DNA from: Dactylorhiza incarnata
Taxonomy: Eukaryota > Streptophyta > Magnoliopsida > Asparagales > Orchidaceae
Direction of reading: 5' to 3'
Assembly: GCA_033032865.1 (NCBI GenBank)
Contig: JAWHQI010000079.1
Coordinates: 8,746,501 to 8,810,500, forward strand
DNA: 64,000 bases
Shown: in pieces, positions 11,766-21,388 of the stretch
How the letters are laid out: the number at the start of each line of letters is the position of its first letter
How positions within the stretch are numbered: the stretch's first letter is position 1
Notes under the pieces: model-generated
The model's database searches: none
Seen by the model: the letters and a program-made list of their open reading frames with translations, nothing else
Told to the model about the DNA's origin: nothing
Position numbers and translations under genes: made by a program

Positions 11766-13205
11766 TGTTGGATCGATAGGCGCCCTTAGAGGGGGTGAAT
11801 AAGGGAATAAAATTCTTCCTTATAATTTTAAGAAAATTACTAAATTGTTTTATAATATGAGAAAGGCAAAATAACAATTTAGCTAATTTGTGAGAATATC
11901 ATAATTTTCAAGTTTAAAAATAATTGCTAAATTGTGTTATGATTAAAGAGATTGAAATAAACAATTTAGATAAAGAAATTTGAATTGAAAACTTTGTAAC
12001 CAATATTTTAGAGATAACGCCAAAGGAGAGAAATCAAGTAAACACAAATAGAGACATGATTGTATTTATATAAAAAGGTGTTTACATAAATTTGATTTCA
12101 ATATCGCTAGAAATCGGAGGCGTACAAAAGTAAATTTCTTTTCCTTTTCTATACCGACTTGTATCCCCACAAACCGGTTGGCTTTAGCCTATCCTTCCCC
12201 AGATAAGGCCTCAAGCCACTCTAGCAAATCCTTCCTCGGATATGGCCTCGAGCCCCCTAGATCTAATCACCTAGAACTAGTCGCCAACACAAGGCGAATT
12301 TCCCCCTAAGTCCTACCTAGACCTAGTCGCCAACACAAGGCGAATTCCTCCCTAAGTCCTACCCAGACCTAGTCACCAACACAAGGCGAATTCTCTAAAC
12401 GGTTACAAAAAGTATGGACTGAAAATAATGATAACAATTAATAAAACTCCCTATATAAGATCTTCTGAGGTCAGAGATGAAGGATCGTTGTAGTATAAGC
12501 GAGGTCGAAGCGATCGTCCTTCGGATGTAGCGTGACCTTGTCCTCCTCCAGAATTCTCCTTAAGCTTTTAGTGGGAGATCCATCTTCGGCAGCATAACAA
12601 CAATAGAATTGTGGCACTTACAACCTCTCTGGGATGGATTAGCCAAAATGATTGAAGTTGGCTCATTTTATAGAACTTGTAGATAGCGCTGCGGTAGCGT
12701 TCGTGTGGAGCGGTTGCGAAACCGTCGGCGGCGTGGCGCTGTGCACGAACTTGAGATAGTGCTAGGCGGTAGCGCTAGCACTGGCAGTAGCATTCGTGTG
12801 GAGCGGTTGCGAAACCGTTGGCGGCGTGGAAGACCAAACTTTCGTCGAACGGAATTCGTCGAATGAAACTTTCGTCGAACGGAGCTTCAAGTTCATCGAA
12901 CGGAAATTTTCGTCGAACGAAATTTTTGTCGAACGGAGCTTCAAGTTCGTCGAACGGAAATTTTTGTCGAATGAAGTTTTCGTCGAACGCAGGCAAGTTC
13001 GTCGAACGGAACCTGAGCTAGCGCCTGGCAGTAGCTCTAACGCTGGCGGTAGTGCATTCTTCCATATTTTTGAATTCAGCTGCTTTCTACCTGTGGAGTA
13101 TTGCACTTATAGTTCCTACACACTATAAACACACAAAATACAAAATCAAATACAATTTGGGATTTGTTATTTTCAAACAAAGGGATGTGACACACATGTC
13201 CAACA
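11766..13205 (-). repeat. 5' LTR of the gag-only copia element
   Basis: 1,440 bp, collinear with the copy at 4321-5753 apart from scattered substitutions and small indels. On the minus strand a TATAAAAT box lies at 12665-12672, and the TTCGTCGAAC/GCGGTAGCGC repeat cluster (about 12685-13040) lies just upstream of it. Confidence 0.9.
12665..12672 (-). promoter_or_regulatory. TATA box of the gag-only element's 5' LTR
   Basis: TATAAAAT on the minus strand, immediately downstream of the palindrome-rich part of the LTR. This is the expected U3 promoter position. The same box is at 5224-5231 in the other LTR. Confidence 0.65.
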
Positions 13206-13210
13206 ATATG

Positions 13211-13964
13211 TGTATATACATTTTCTTCGTATCTCAATTTGATGGAGGCCTAACTCAGCCCATACTTGGTTTGAGGTGGTCTTCAACAAATAAAAAAAAT
13301 CTGTTTAAGCAAAACTGGACAGATTTAACTTGAAGAACAAAATAACCTGAAATATCTTCCACTAATATTCATAGATTTCACAGTCAATGTTCTCTAATAT
13401 GTAGTTCATGAATATGTAAGCACACTTCAGCTGAAAAGTAATAATAAAGAGCGATGAAGGTTACCTGATCTGGCTGTAGAATATCAGACGATTAGAGTTC
13501 GTGGCTTAAGTGGCAGTGGGGATGATTGTCGTTAGACAACCCTGAGATCACAAACCTAAAGTTTTGAGAGAAACAACAAAAGGAGAGATAGAGGAGAGAG
13601 GAAAATAGAGAGGGCGAGAGAGATGATTAACCTAGAAGGAATCTTTCGAACTTCTTTCTTGTTCTCCCTCGATCTGGATCTTCTTCGTCTCCAACAAAAG
13701 GACAGTAGAAATGAACTGGAGCAGTTCATCCAGAACTGGAGCAAGTCGTCTATTGGAGCAACGTGTCGCTCGGTCGCCAGAAGAGAAGAGAGGATCCGTC
13801 GCTAGTCAATGACGGTGAGGAGATGCTTTCCTCGCTCGATCGGCAGCAGGAAATCGAGGATGTCTCTCCGTTGGCGATGTTTCGTCACTCAGTCGCAGCC
13901 CTCACGGGAATGAGAAAGGATTTCGAAGGCGCATATGTGATTTCGGAATAAAAACCCTAATTAA
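13211..13964. other. CACTA interior right of the copia insert
   Basis: No confident gene. On the minus strand the stretch from about 13950 down to 13560 is GC-richer and resembles the leader region next to the 5' end of plant CACTA elements, which suggests that the element's 5' end is on the right. No transposase frame follows. Confidence 0.4.
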
Positions 13965-14199
13965 AGGAATCGGCGACGCTTGTATAAAAACGTGGCCAAA
14001 GGTAAGGTATTAGCGGCACTTTTTAAAAAAGCGCCGCTAAAATGCTCAATTTTTTTTACAACTCCCGCGCTTCAGTTTTTTGTTGGCGCTGAAGGGATGT
14101 GAAATGCATTAGCCACGTTTTTGTTGGATAAACGCCGCGCATACTAAATATTACCACTACGTTTTTCAAAACGTCGCAAAAAAAAATGCTGTTGTAGAC
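13965..14199. repeat. Right subterminal repeat block of the CACTA-like element
   Basis: GGCGACGCTTG, AAAAACGTGGCC, TAGCGGCAC, AAGCGCCGCTAA and AAAACGTCGC repeats mirror those of the left end. The terminus reads GCTGTTGTAG before leaving the element. Confidence 0.6.
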
Positions 14200-14567
14200 G
14201 AGATATGTGAAGTGATATATATTTAACTATTATATACAAGAAGTTGCCTTTGGTGCAACATTCAAAATTATCAAATATAGCATCATTCTTTTATTCTAAT
14301 GACCTAACAATATTATGAAAAAAATGGAAATTCATAAAATATAATGGCTATTTGTGTAATTACACTATATCCCTATAATAAAAATAATGATGAAAATTCA
14401 TAAAATTCAAAAGTTTTTCAGTAGACCTCATACATCTATTATGGTAGGTTATCATTAGACCTACTTTAAAATGATTTATTATTAAAATATAAATGTTTTT
14501 GAAAAAAATGATTATAAAATATTAATTAAAATTTTTGTGCGGTCATTTTGAGTAATCATATATATAT
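14200..14567. other. AT-rich spacer, no gene seen
   Basis: AT-rich sequence outside the CACTA-like right end. I see no frame, structural RNA or repeat boundary in it. Confidence 0.4.
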
Positions 14568-14646
14568 GTTCCGTCGGGGGCGGGCGAAGCCCGACGTTGA
14601 TGGGTGGGTACTGTCGCGCTTGGCAGTAGGGGCGGAGCCCCGTGCC
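14568..14646. repeat. Hairpin repeat ending in GGGGCGGAGCCCCGTGCCTGTCAC
   Basis: Two GC hairpins (CGGGCGAAGCCCG and GGGGCGGAGCCCC) in a short island beside a small TA run. Its last 40 or so bases align by eye with 50247-50291. Beyond the terminal TGTCAC it joins an Athila-type primer-binding-site sequence directly. Confidence 0.55.
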
Positions 14647-14717
14647 TGTCACCGGCAACGACGCCAAAAACTTGATATAAAAATTAATGAAAGGATTTTG
14701 AATTTGAGTGTTGTTGT
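14647..14717 (-). mobile_element. Athila-like remnant, primer-binding-site side
   Basis: Read on the minus strand, TTTTTGGCGTCGTTGCCGG resembles the Athila primer-binding site TGGCGCCGTTGCCGGGGA. The LTR-like sequence next to it is split by the copia insertion and resumes at 25815. The internal part is missing; the hairpin repeat follows at once. Confidence 0.4.
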
Positions 14718-14865
14718 TGTTGGAGCATGCGTTTCGCACTCCTCCGGTTTGATAATAACAAAGTCCCTTTTGTATTTGATTCTATTTTCATTAATGGTGT
14801 GCAGATAACAGGTATGAGATGTTCACATTGCTGCTGGAGCTAAAATTGAATGTGGGAAAATTTCA

Positions 14866-15195
14866 CTGTCGGAAAATTCCGACAGCCACTGTCGCCCAGG
14901 CGACAGCAGAGAAGTTACAACTACTTCCCTCCACGGCAGATCGACGAAAGACAGTTTTGCGCTGTCGGAATTCCGACAGCGATGTCGCCCAGGCGACAGC
15001 TCGGCGGTTACAACAACTGCCCACGTCTTCACCCACGACCGGCAGTTTTGCACTGTCGGAAATTCCGACATCGATGTCGCCCAGGCGACAGCTCGACGGT
15101 TACACCAACTGCCCACGACTCCACCCACGACGGCACTCCAGTGGCAGTTTAGCGCTGTCGGAAAATTCCGACAGTCGCTGTCGCCCAGGCGACAG
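14866..15195. repeat. Four palindrome pairs in the LTR (U3 enhancer-like array)
   Basis: Motif A (CTGTCGGAAAATTCCGACAG and variants) sits at 14866-14885, 14962-14979, 15053-15071 and 15154-15173. Each is followed within 2-4 bp by motif B (CTGTCGCCCAGGCGACAG and variants) at 14889-14906, 14982-14999, 15074-15091 and 15178-15195. The spacing between pairs is about 90-100 bp. The position next to the TATA box suggests transcription-factor binding, but this is inference. Confidence 0.9.
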
Positions 15196-15203
15196 TGAAT
15201 TTC

Positions 15204-15210
15204 TATAAAT
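15204..15210 (+). promoter_or_regulatory. TATA box of the 5' LTR
   Basis: TATAAAT 8 bp after the last palindrome pair. RNA would be expected to start some 30 bp further on, giving a U5 of roughly 760 bp. Confidence 0.7.
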
Positions 15211-16001
15211 TGGTTCCTTTGGATCGTGCATTCCAAGCTTTTGAGAATTCCAGTCCCTTCCTGAGTGCATACGAACCAGAGAGCTCCAGAACCTCCTCAA
15301 CTCCCATTTGTGCAAAGAAGGATTGAATATTGAAGACGAGATCGGGCGTGCTTCTACATCATCGATCATCTCGAGGCTTCAACAATCCATTCAGAGATCT
15401 GATCTTCTAGGGAGTTGTTCTTTTCATATTGTATTTTCATTCACATACTTTTTCATTTTGTATTGGTAGAGATATCGTCGTCTTGCGTGCGGCGTCTAAG
15501 TCCTTGCGCGGCTTAGGGGAAAATCGCTTCCTTGTGCGGAGCGTCCAAGTCCTTGCGAGGCTTGGTGGGAAATCGTGGCCTTGTGTGCTACGTCTAGATC
15601 TTGGGAAGATCTAGAGGATAGGCTTGGGCTTGGTCTTGGGAGAGACAAGCGATAGCCTTCCGATCCTTGGGAGAAGGATTGGTAAACCAAAATTATTGTA
15701 TTTTTATTATCATAATTGTGCCTTGATCTTAAGCATTGTTAAGATCATTTTTATTGTATGCAAATTTCATGATTAATATAATTATGCTCTTTTCACTAAT
15801 TGCAATTTTGTTTGCTTAAATCTTTATCTTAGAAATTTGTGTTTGGTTAAATACAAAAATTACATTGGTTTAAAATTATTTATAAGTAACCTTTTTAGTA
15901 AAGTAAAATTTGTCTAAAAATTATTAAGTAAAAATTATATTTTTAAAACACACCCTTATTCACCCCCCCCCCCCTCTAAGGGCGTCACACGATCCAACAA
16001 G

Positions 16002-16014
16002 TGGTATTAGAGGG
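16002..16014 (+). promoter_or_regulatory. Primer-binding site (initiator tRNA-Met type)
   Basis: TGGTATTAGAGGG two bases after the LTR end. It matches the usual TGGTATCAGAGC except for two substitutions, so this copy would prime less well than the consensus. Confidence 0.85.
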
Positions 16015-16048
16015 AGGTTACTCCAAAACGGTTTTACCACCGGGAGTA

Positions 16049-17980
16049 ATGGCGCACAACGATCACGCGTTTGTTGAGGGGCAAGGAATTAGTAGGCCAC
16101 CACTATTTACGGGCACAGACTATAATTATTGGAAGACACGTATGCGTTGTTTTCTAATTGCGCTAGATATAGAAGTCTGGAATATGGTAGAATCTAGTTA
16201 CACTTCTCCAACATATATTGTAGGAGAAGTAACTATGGATAAACCCAAAGACAAGTGGGATGACAATGATAAATTAAAATGTAAGAACAATGCAAAAGCC
16301 ATGAATGCTTTATTTTGCGCACTAGATCGCACTGAATTTAATAGAGTTTGTGCTTGTAACACTGCATTTGAAATTTGGAATTTGTTAGAAATCACTCATG
16401 AAGGTACTTCGCAGGTAAAGGATTCAAAGCTATTTCAACTGGAGTCTGAATTTGAAAGGTTCAAAATGGAGGTAGATGAAGAGGTTGATACGATGTACAC
16501 ACGATTCACAAAAATCGTGAATGACTCAAAGGTGCTAGGAAAGGTGTTCTCAAATGGAGATTTGGTAAGAAAAATTTTAAGATCACTTCCCCCGAAGTTC
16601 AATCCTAAAGTGACTGCAATTTCCGAGTCACATGATCTTAAGACTTTAAAATTGGAGAGCCTCATTGGGAATTTGAAAACTCATGAAGTTGAATTAAAAA
16701 TTCAACAACAAGAGTATATGGAGCCAAGGAAGAAGGGATTGGCTCTAAAATCTAAGAAGGAAGAAACTAGTGATTCTGAGGAGGATGAAGAAGATGAGGA
16801 GAGCTTATTTGTTAAAAAGTTTAGAAAATTTATGAAAAATCCAGAGAGAAGGAATTCGTTTAAGAAGTATTTTAAGAAGGAGACCTTTAGGAAGAAAAAA
16901 GGGAAAGAAGGCGATGAGGAGGAAGAGAGACCGCCACCAGAGTGCTATCACTGCAAGAAGTTAGGACACATCCGAAGCAAGTGTCCAAAGTACCTGAAAG
17001 AACTTAAAGAAAAGAAGCACAAAGGATCGAAGAAAGTGTTGAAGGCGGAAACATGGGATGATACTACTTCTGAGGATGGAAGCTTTTCAGATTCCAGTAA
17101 AGAAGAGGAGGCCAACATTTGCTTAATGGGAAAGAGCGTCATATCTGATGACGAATGCAGTGTCCAAAGCGACACTGAGGTAACTCCTCCAACCTATGAT
17201 GAATTATATTCTGAATTTTTAAAGACTTGCAAATTTTTTGAAAAAAGTTTAAAAGATAATGATCTTCTTAAATCTGAAAATGGAATTTTACGTAAAGAAA
17301 ACAAAAAATTGTTAAATGAAATTAAGACTATTGGAAAAAGAGATATTTCTTGCCAAGAGTGTGATCACTTTTTGGGAAGAATTAATGAACTTGAAGAATC
17401 TCTTTCCAAATCTCATTCTACAATAAAAGTACTTACTAAAAAGAATGAGATTTTAGAGAGAGATCTGAAATCTTCAATTTCCAAAGTCCATGAGGGAAAG
17501 AAATCTTTTGAACGTAGATGCGTAAATCTAGTATCCGAAAATACAAAAATGAGAAACCAGATTCATGACTTAATACTAGCCATGAAAAAATTTGGAATGG
17601 GACGAAGATCACTGGATATGATCTTAGGATACCAACGCCATGGATCTGGAAGATTTGGGCTCGGATACACGTCTGTAAGCTGTCGCCCGGCGACAACCAC
17701 TGTCGCCGGCGACAGTGAAAAGTCCAGAAAATCTACTTTTAAAAATTCTAAAATTAATAAATTATCAAATACTGCATCCTCATCCAGTAAAAGTCCAGAA
17801 ATGTTATACTCTTCTAAATACATTACATGTGCCAAATGCAATAGATTTGGTCACACTACGGACTCTTGCTGGAAGGAAGGAAAAAGTAAAATAAAACAAA
17901 TCTGGGTGCCTAAGGCTTCTACCTATACTATGGGTGGAACCACTTGGGTAACCAGATCTTTACTCACCTCCTCTTTCTAG
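16049..17980 (+). CDS. Copia gag polyprotein
   Basis: About 643 residues from the first ATG after the primer-binding site (MAHNDHAFVEGQG). The N-terminal part (residues about 20-190) is a copia gag capsid region with PPLFTGTDYNYWKTRMRCFL and DIEVWNMVE. A Lys/Glu-rich linker leads to a CCHC knuckle CYHCKKLGHIRSKC at residue 299. A long coiled-coil region (about 390-520) is followed by a second knuckle CAKCNRFGHTTDSC near residue 594 and the closing IWVPK motif. Gag packages the RNA and builds the cytoplasmic particle. The frame ends in TAG immediately before pol, which continues in the same frame. One palindrome pair of the LTR type is embedded in the coding sequence at 17680-17715, encoding residues that do not resemble conserved gag. 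Confidence 0.9.
   Translation: MAHNDHAFVEGQGISRPPLFTGTDYNYWKTRMRCFLIALDIEVWNMVESSYTSPTYIVGEVTMDKPKDKWDDNDKLKCKNNAKAMNALFCALDRTEFNRVCACNTAFEIWNLLEITHEGTSQVKDSKLFQLESEFERFKMEVDEEVDTMYTRFTKIVNDSKVLGKVFSNGDLVRKILRSLPPKFNPKVTAISESHDLKTLKLESLIGNLKTHEVELKIQQQEYMEPRKKGLALKSKKEETSDSEEDEEDEESLFVKKFRKFMKNPERRNSFKKYFKKETFRKKKGKEGDEEEERPPPECYHCKKLGHIRSKCPKYLKELKEKKHKGSKKVLKAETWDDTTSEDGSFSDSSKEEEANICLMGKSVISDDECSVQSDTEVTPPTYDELYSEFLKTCKFFEKSLKDNDLLKSENGILRKENKKLLNEIKTIGKRDISCQECDHFLGRINELEESLSKSHSTIKVLTKKNEILERDLKSSISKVHEGKKSFERRCVNLVSENTKMRNQIHDLILAMKKFGMGRRSLDMILGYQRHGSGRFGLGYTSVSCRPATTTVAGDSEKSRKSTFKNSKINKLSNTASSSSKSPEMLYSSKYITCAKCNRFGHTTDSCWKEGKSKIKQIWVPKASTYTMGGTTWVTRSLLTSSF
17680..17715. repeat. LTR-type palindromes inside gag coding sequence
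   Basis: CTGTCGCCCGGCGACA (17680-17695) followed by CTGTCGCCGGCGACAG (17700-17715). This is the same motif-B family as in the LTR, but placed within the gag frame between the coiled coil and the second knuckle. Confidence 0.85.
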
Positions 17981-20900
17981 GTGTGTTGGCAGGCTAAGGA
18001 CAAAGAAGACGTGTGGTACTTGGACTCGGGCTGTTCAAAGCACATGACGGGCAATAAAGAGAAGTTCCTTAGCCTGGAGATGAAGAAAGGAGGAGTTGTT
18101 ACATTCGGTGACAATGGAAAAGGAAAAATCATCGGCATCGGTGTTGTGGGTAACGAAAATTTTTCAATTTCAAATGTTTTATTTGTAGAAGGATTACAGC
18201 ATAATTTGATTTCCATTAGTCAATTATGTGATAAGGGTTTGAATGTTTTATTTGAATCTTCTACAAATTTATGCAAAATTATTAATTCCAAAACAAATGA
18301 AATTGTTTTTACCGCACCTAGATGTCATAATGTATATATGATTAAATTTCTTGATTTTTCAAATTCTACTTTGAAATGTTTTCTATCAAAAAATGATGAA
18401 TTAGATTTATGGCATAGGCGACTTGGACATGCTAGTGCCAAGTTAATTTCAAAACTTTCAAAAGATAAATTAATTAAAGGTTTACCTTTGCTAAATGGAA
18501 ATTTATCTTCTTCACTATGTGTGCCTTGCCAAAAAGGAAAATTTTCAAAATCATCTTTCAAAAGTAAAAACATTATTTCTACCACTAGGCCACTTCAATT
18601 AATACATATAGATTTATTTGGGCCAATTGGAATTTCTAGCTTAGGAGGTAGAAAATACACATTTGTTTTGATTGATGATTATTCTCGTTTTTGTTGGACT
18701 TTATTTCTAACCTCCAAATCCGATGCATTTTCAGAATTTTCAAAATTATGTTTGCGTATCCAAAATGAATTTGAGTTGAAAATTAAACGCATACGATCGG
18801 ATCATGGAGGAGAATTTGAAAATGAAAAGTTTATTTCTTTTTGTACGGAGTTAGGAATTAAACATGAATTTTCCGCTCCACGCACACCACAGCAAAATGG
18901 TGTAGTGGAGAGGAAAAATAGAACTCTTCAAGAGTTAGCCCGTACAATGTTATCTGAATTCAAATTACCAAAATCTTTTTGGGCTGAAGCGGTTAGCACG
19001 GCATGTTATGTAATTAATAGAGTAATGCTTCGCCCTATTTTAAAATTAACTCCTTATAAATTAATATTTAGTAAAAAACCAAATGTTTCTTATTTCAAAG
19101 TTTTTGGTTGTAAATGTTTTATTTTGAATTCTAAAGATTCCTTAGGAAAATTTGATGAAAAATGTGATGAAGGTATTTTTATTGGCTATTCTTCAACTAG
19201 TAAAGCTTATAGAATTTTTAATAAAAGAACAAAAATAGTTGAAGAATCGATTCATGTTAGGTTTGATGAGTTTGCTTCATGTGTAGAAAAGAAAATTACA
19301 GGAAAAGATGATGAACCCCTTCCATTGGTGGAGAATGATGAAGAAGAACTTGGAGAAAATGAAGAAGAAAAAGAAGAAGAAAGAGAAGAAGAAAGAGGAG
19401 AAGAAGATAGAGAAGAAGAAGAAAGAGAAGGATATGTGCCTCCAAGTGATTTGAGATTCTCAAAGGATCATCCAAAGGAGCTTATCATTGGGGATCCGCA
19501 AAAAGGGGTTAGTACTCGTTCATCACTACATGTTTTATTTTCAAACCTTTGTTTTGTTTCTGAAATAGAACCAAAAGATGTTTCCACCGCTTTAAATGAT
19601 GAATTTTGGTTTTTAGCTATGAATGAAGAACTTAATCAATTTGAACGTAATAAGGTTTGGAATCTTGTAGAACGACCAAAAAATCGTCCTGTAGTTGGTG
19701 TTAAGTGGATTTTTAAAAATAAAATGGATAATGAATCTAGAATTGTTAGAAATAAAGCCAGATTAGTTGCAAAAGGTTATGCACAAATTGAAGGGGTAGA
19801 TTTTGATGAAACTTTTGCACCCGTAGCAAGATTAGAAGCGGTTAGAATATTTCTTGCATTTGCTTGTTTTAAAAGATTTAAATTATATCAAATGGATGTC
19901 AAAACCGCATTTTTAAACGGGTATATAAAAGAAGAAGTTTATGTAGAACAACCCCCTGGCTTTATAAATGAGAAATATCCAAATTATGTTTATAAATTAG
20001 ATAAAGCGCTTTATGGATTAAAACAAGCGCCTCGTGCTTGGTATGATCGATTAACTCAATATTTGTTAAAGCACGATTATAAAATAGGAAGTGTTGATTC
20101 TACACTCTTCATTAAGCAAATTGATCATGATTTAGTTATTTTACAAATTTATGTTGATGATATTATTTTTGGAGTCACTAATGAAGAGTTGTGTAATGAA
20201 GTAGTTGAAATTATGAAAAATGAATTTGAAATGAGTATGGTTGGAGAACTTTCATATTTTCTAGGTTTTCAAATTACACAAAAACATGATGGAATTTTTA
20301 TATGTCAAACCAAGTATATTCATGATATGTTAAAAAGATTTGGATTTGAAAACCTTAAGCATGCAAACACTCCTATGAGTACTTCACTAAAATTAGGAAA
20401 AGATGAAAGTGGTGTTTCAATTGAACAAACCCTTTATAGAAGTATGATAGGGTCTTTATTGTATTTAACCGCATCTAGACCTGATATTATGTTTGCCGTT
20501 TGTTTATGTGCTAGATTTCAAGCTAATCCTAAAGAGTCACATTTAAAAGCGGTGAAACGTATCTTTAGATATCTCATTGGAACATCAAAATTAGGTTTAT
20601 GGTATCCACATAATGATTCTTTTATTTTGCATGGTTTTTCGGATTCTGATTATGCGGGGTGTTCTTTAGATAGGAAAAGCACTAGTGGCACTTGTCACTT
20701 TATCGGCCCTTCACTTATTTCATGGTCGAGTAGGAAACAGAATTCTGTTGCCCTCTCTACTACCGAGGCCGAATAAATTGCACTAGGTAGTTGTTGTGCC
20801 CAAGCACTTTGGATGTCCCAAACGTTAGAAGATTTTGGCATACAACAAAGTAGTGTAGAATTAAAGTGTGATAATAAAAGTGCTATAGATTTAACAAACA

Positions 20901-21097
20901 ATCCCGTATTACATTCTAGATCTAAGCATATAGACGTCCGACATCATTTTATAAGGGATCACATTAAGAAGGGTAATATAAAAATCAACTTTATAGGAAC
21001 GGAAAATCAACTAGCGGATATATTCACTAAGCCGTTACCGGATTCCCGTTTTTCTATGCTTAGGTTAGAATTGGGCATTCTAGACATTTCACAATGA
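17981..21097 (+). pseudogene. Copia pol: protease, integrase, reverse transcriptase, RNase H; one internal stop
   Basis: In frame with gag after a TAG. Numbering from the codon after that stop, protease has DSG at residues 15-17 ([13 protein letters not shown]). The integrase zinc site is H145, H150, C180, C183, and its catalytic D211, D274 and E310 are all present. Reverse transcriptase has the [10 protein letters not shown] and RLVAKGYAQ blocks and YVDD at 724-727. RNase H includes SDSDYAGC and KSTSGTC. At 20774-20776 a TAA replaces the tyrosine codon in the conserved TEAEY motif; the frame then runs on intact (DNKSAIDLTNNP, SKHIDVRHHFIRD, ADIFTKPL) to 21097. A single base change therefore truncates RNase H by about 107 residues. 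All catalytic residues upstream are intact. The gag-pol stop may be read through or be a second lesion. Confidence 0.9.
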
Positions 21098-21388
21098 ATA
21101 TATCACAATTTAAAGCCTATAAAATAAAAAATTATTATCACAAAACATAAACAAATGTAAAAACAAAAAGCCAAAATTCTAAAAATCAAAACATAAAATT
21201 TCAAAGGACTTAACAAAAATTCAACATCATCAATATTACATCAATATTGTTCACATAAAAACAGTAGAACAAACTTAAGGATCAAGTTCTTTAAATAAAA
21301 ATAGAAATCTAAAGAAGTTCACTGTCGCCCAGGCGACAGTGGATGTCGGAATTTTCCGACATCGCCCAGCAGCAGCAGCAACATAAAA
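21098..21388. other. Spacer between pol and the antisense gene, with a palindrome pair
   Basis: AT-rich spacer. Motif B (21322-21339) and a motif-A variant (ATGTCGGAATTTTCCGACAT, 21343-21362) lie just beyond the 3' end of the antisense frame, where its transcript would end. Confidence 0.7.

Larger units (their letters stand above)
4321..13205 (-). mobile_element. Gag-only, non-autonomous Sirevirus-like Ty1/copia retrotransposon
   Basis: A complete LTR element of 8.9 kb flanked by the perfect 5-bp duplication ATATG (4316-4320 and 13206-13210). On the minus strand the order is 5' LTR, primer-binding site matching initiator-Met tRNA (TGGTATCAGAGCG), gag, long non-coding interior, polypurine tracts, 3' LTR. 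No protease, integrase, reverse transcriptase or RNase H can be found, so it must rely on enzymes from a relative. Its gag start and leader resemble those of the neighbouring autonomous element at 14718-25809, a plausible helper family. Gag retention distinguishes it from gene-less LARD or TRIM elements. Boundaries are seen directly; the Sirevirus assignment is inferred from gag, the primer-binding site and the repeated polypurine tracts. Confidence 0.88.
397..14199. mobile_element. CACTA-like non-autonomous DNA transposon carrying nested insertions
   Basis: The left end reads CACTACAACAA and the right end, on the other strand, reads CTACAACAGC, so eight terminal bases (CTACAACA) are shared in inverted orientation. 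The outer two bases at the right have diverged from the expected form and no 3-bp target duplication can be confirmed. Both ends carry the subterminal repeats typical of plant CACTA (En/Spm) elements: many direct and inverted GCGACGTTTTT and GCGGCGTTTTT units. No transposase (TNPD/TNPA-like) coding sequence is visible, so it is non-autonomous or a decayed core. A Tourist-like MITE and a gag-only copia element are inserted inside it. The original element without the copia insert was about 4.9 kb. The main uncertainty is the right boundary. Confidence 0.55.
14718..15999 (+). repeat. 5' LTR of the Sirevirus-like element
   Basis: 1,282 bp from TGTTGGAGCATG to ACGATCCAACA. It carries four pairs of palindromes (one with core TTCC/GGAA, one with core CCCAGG) between 14866 and 15195, the last pair ending 8 bp before the TATA box. 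A poly-C run of 13 near its end differs in length from the other LTR. Confidence 0.95.

Noticed and set aside
14819..15236. 129- and 137-codon frames in the Sirevirus-like LTR
   Set aside because: They cover the palindromic repeats and exist in both LTRs; palindromes keep both strands open.
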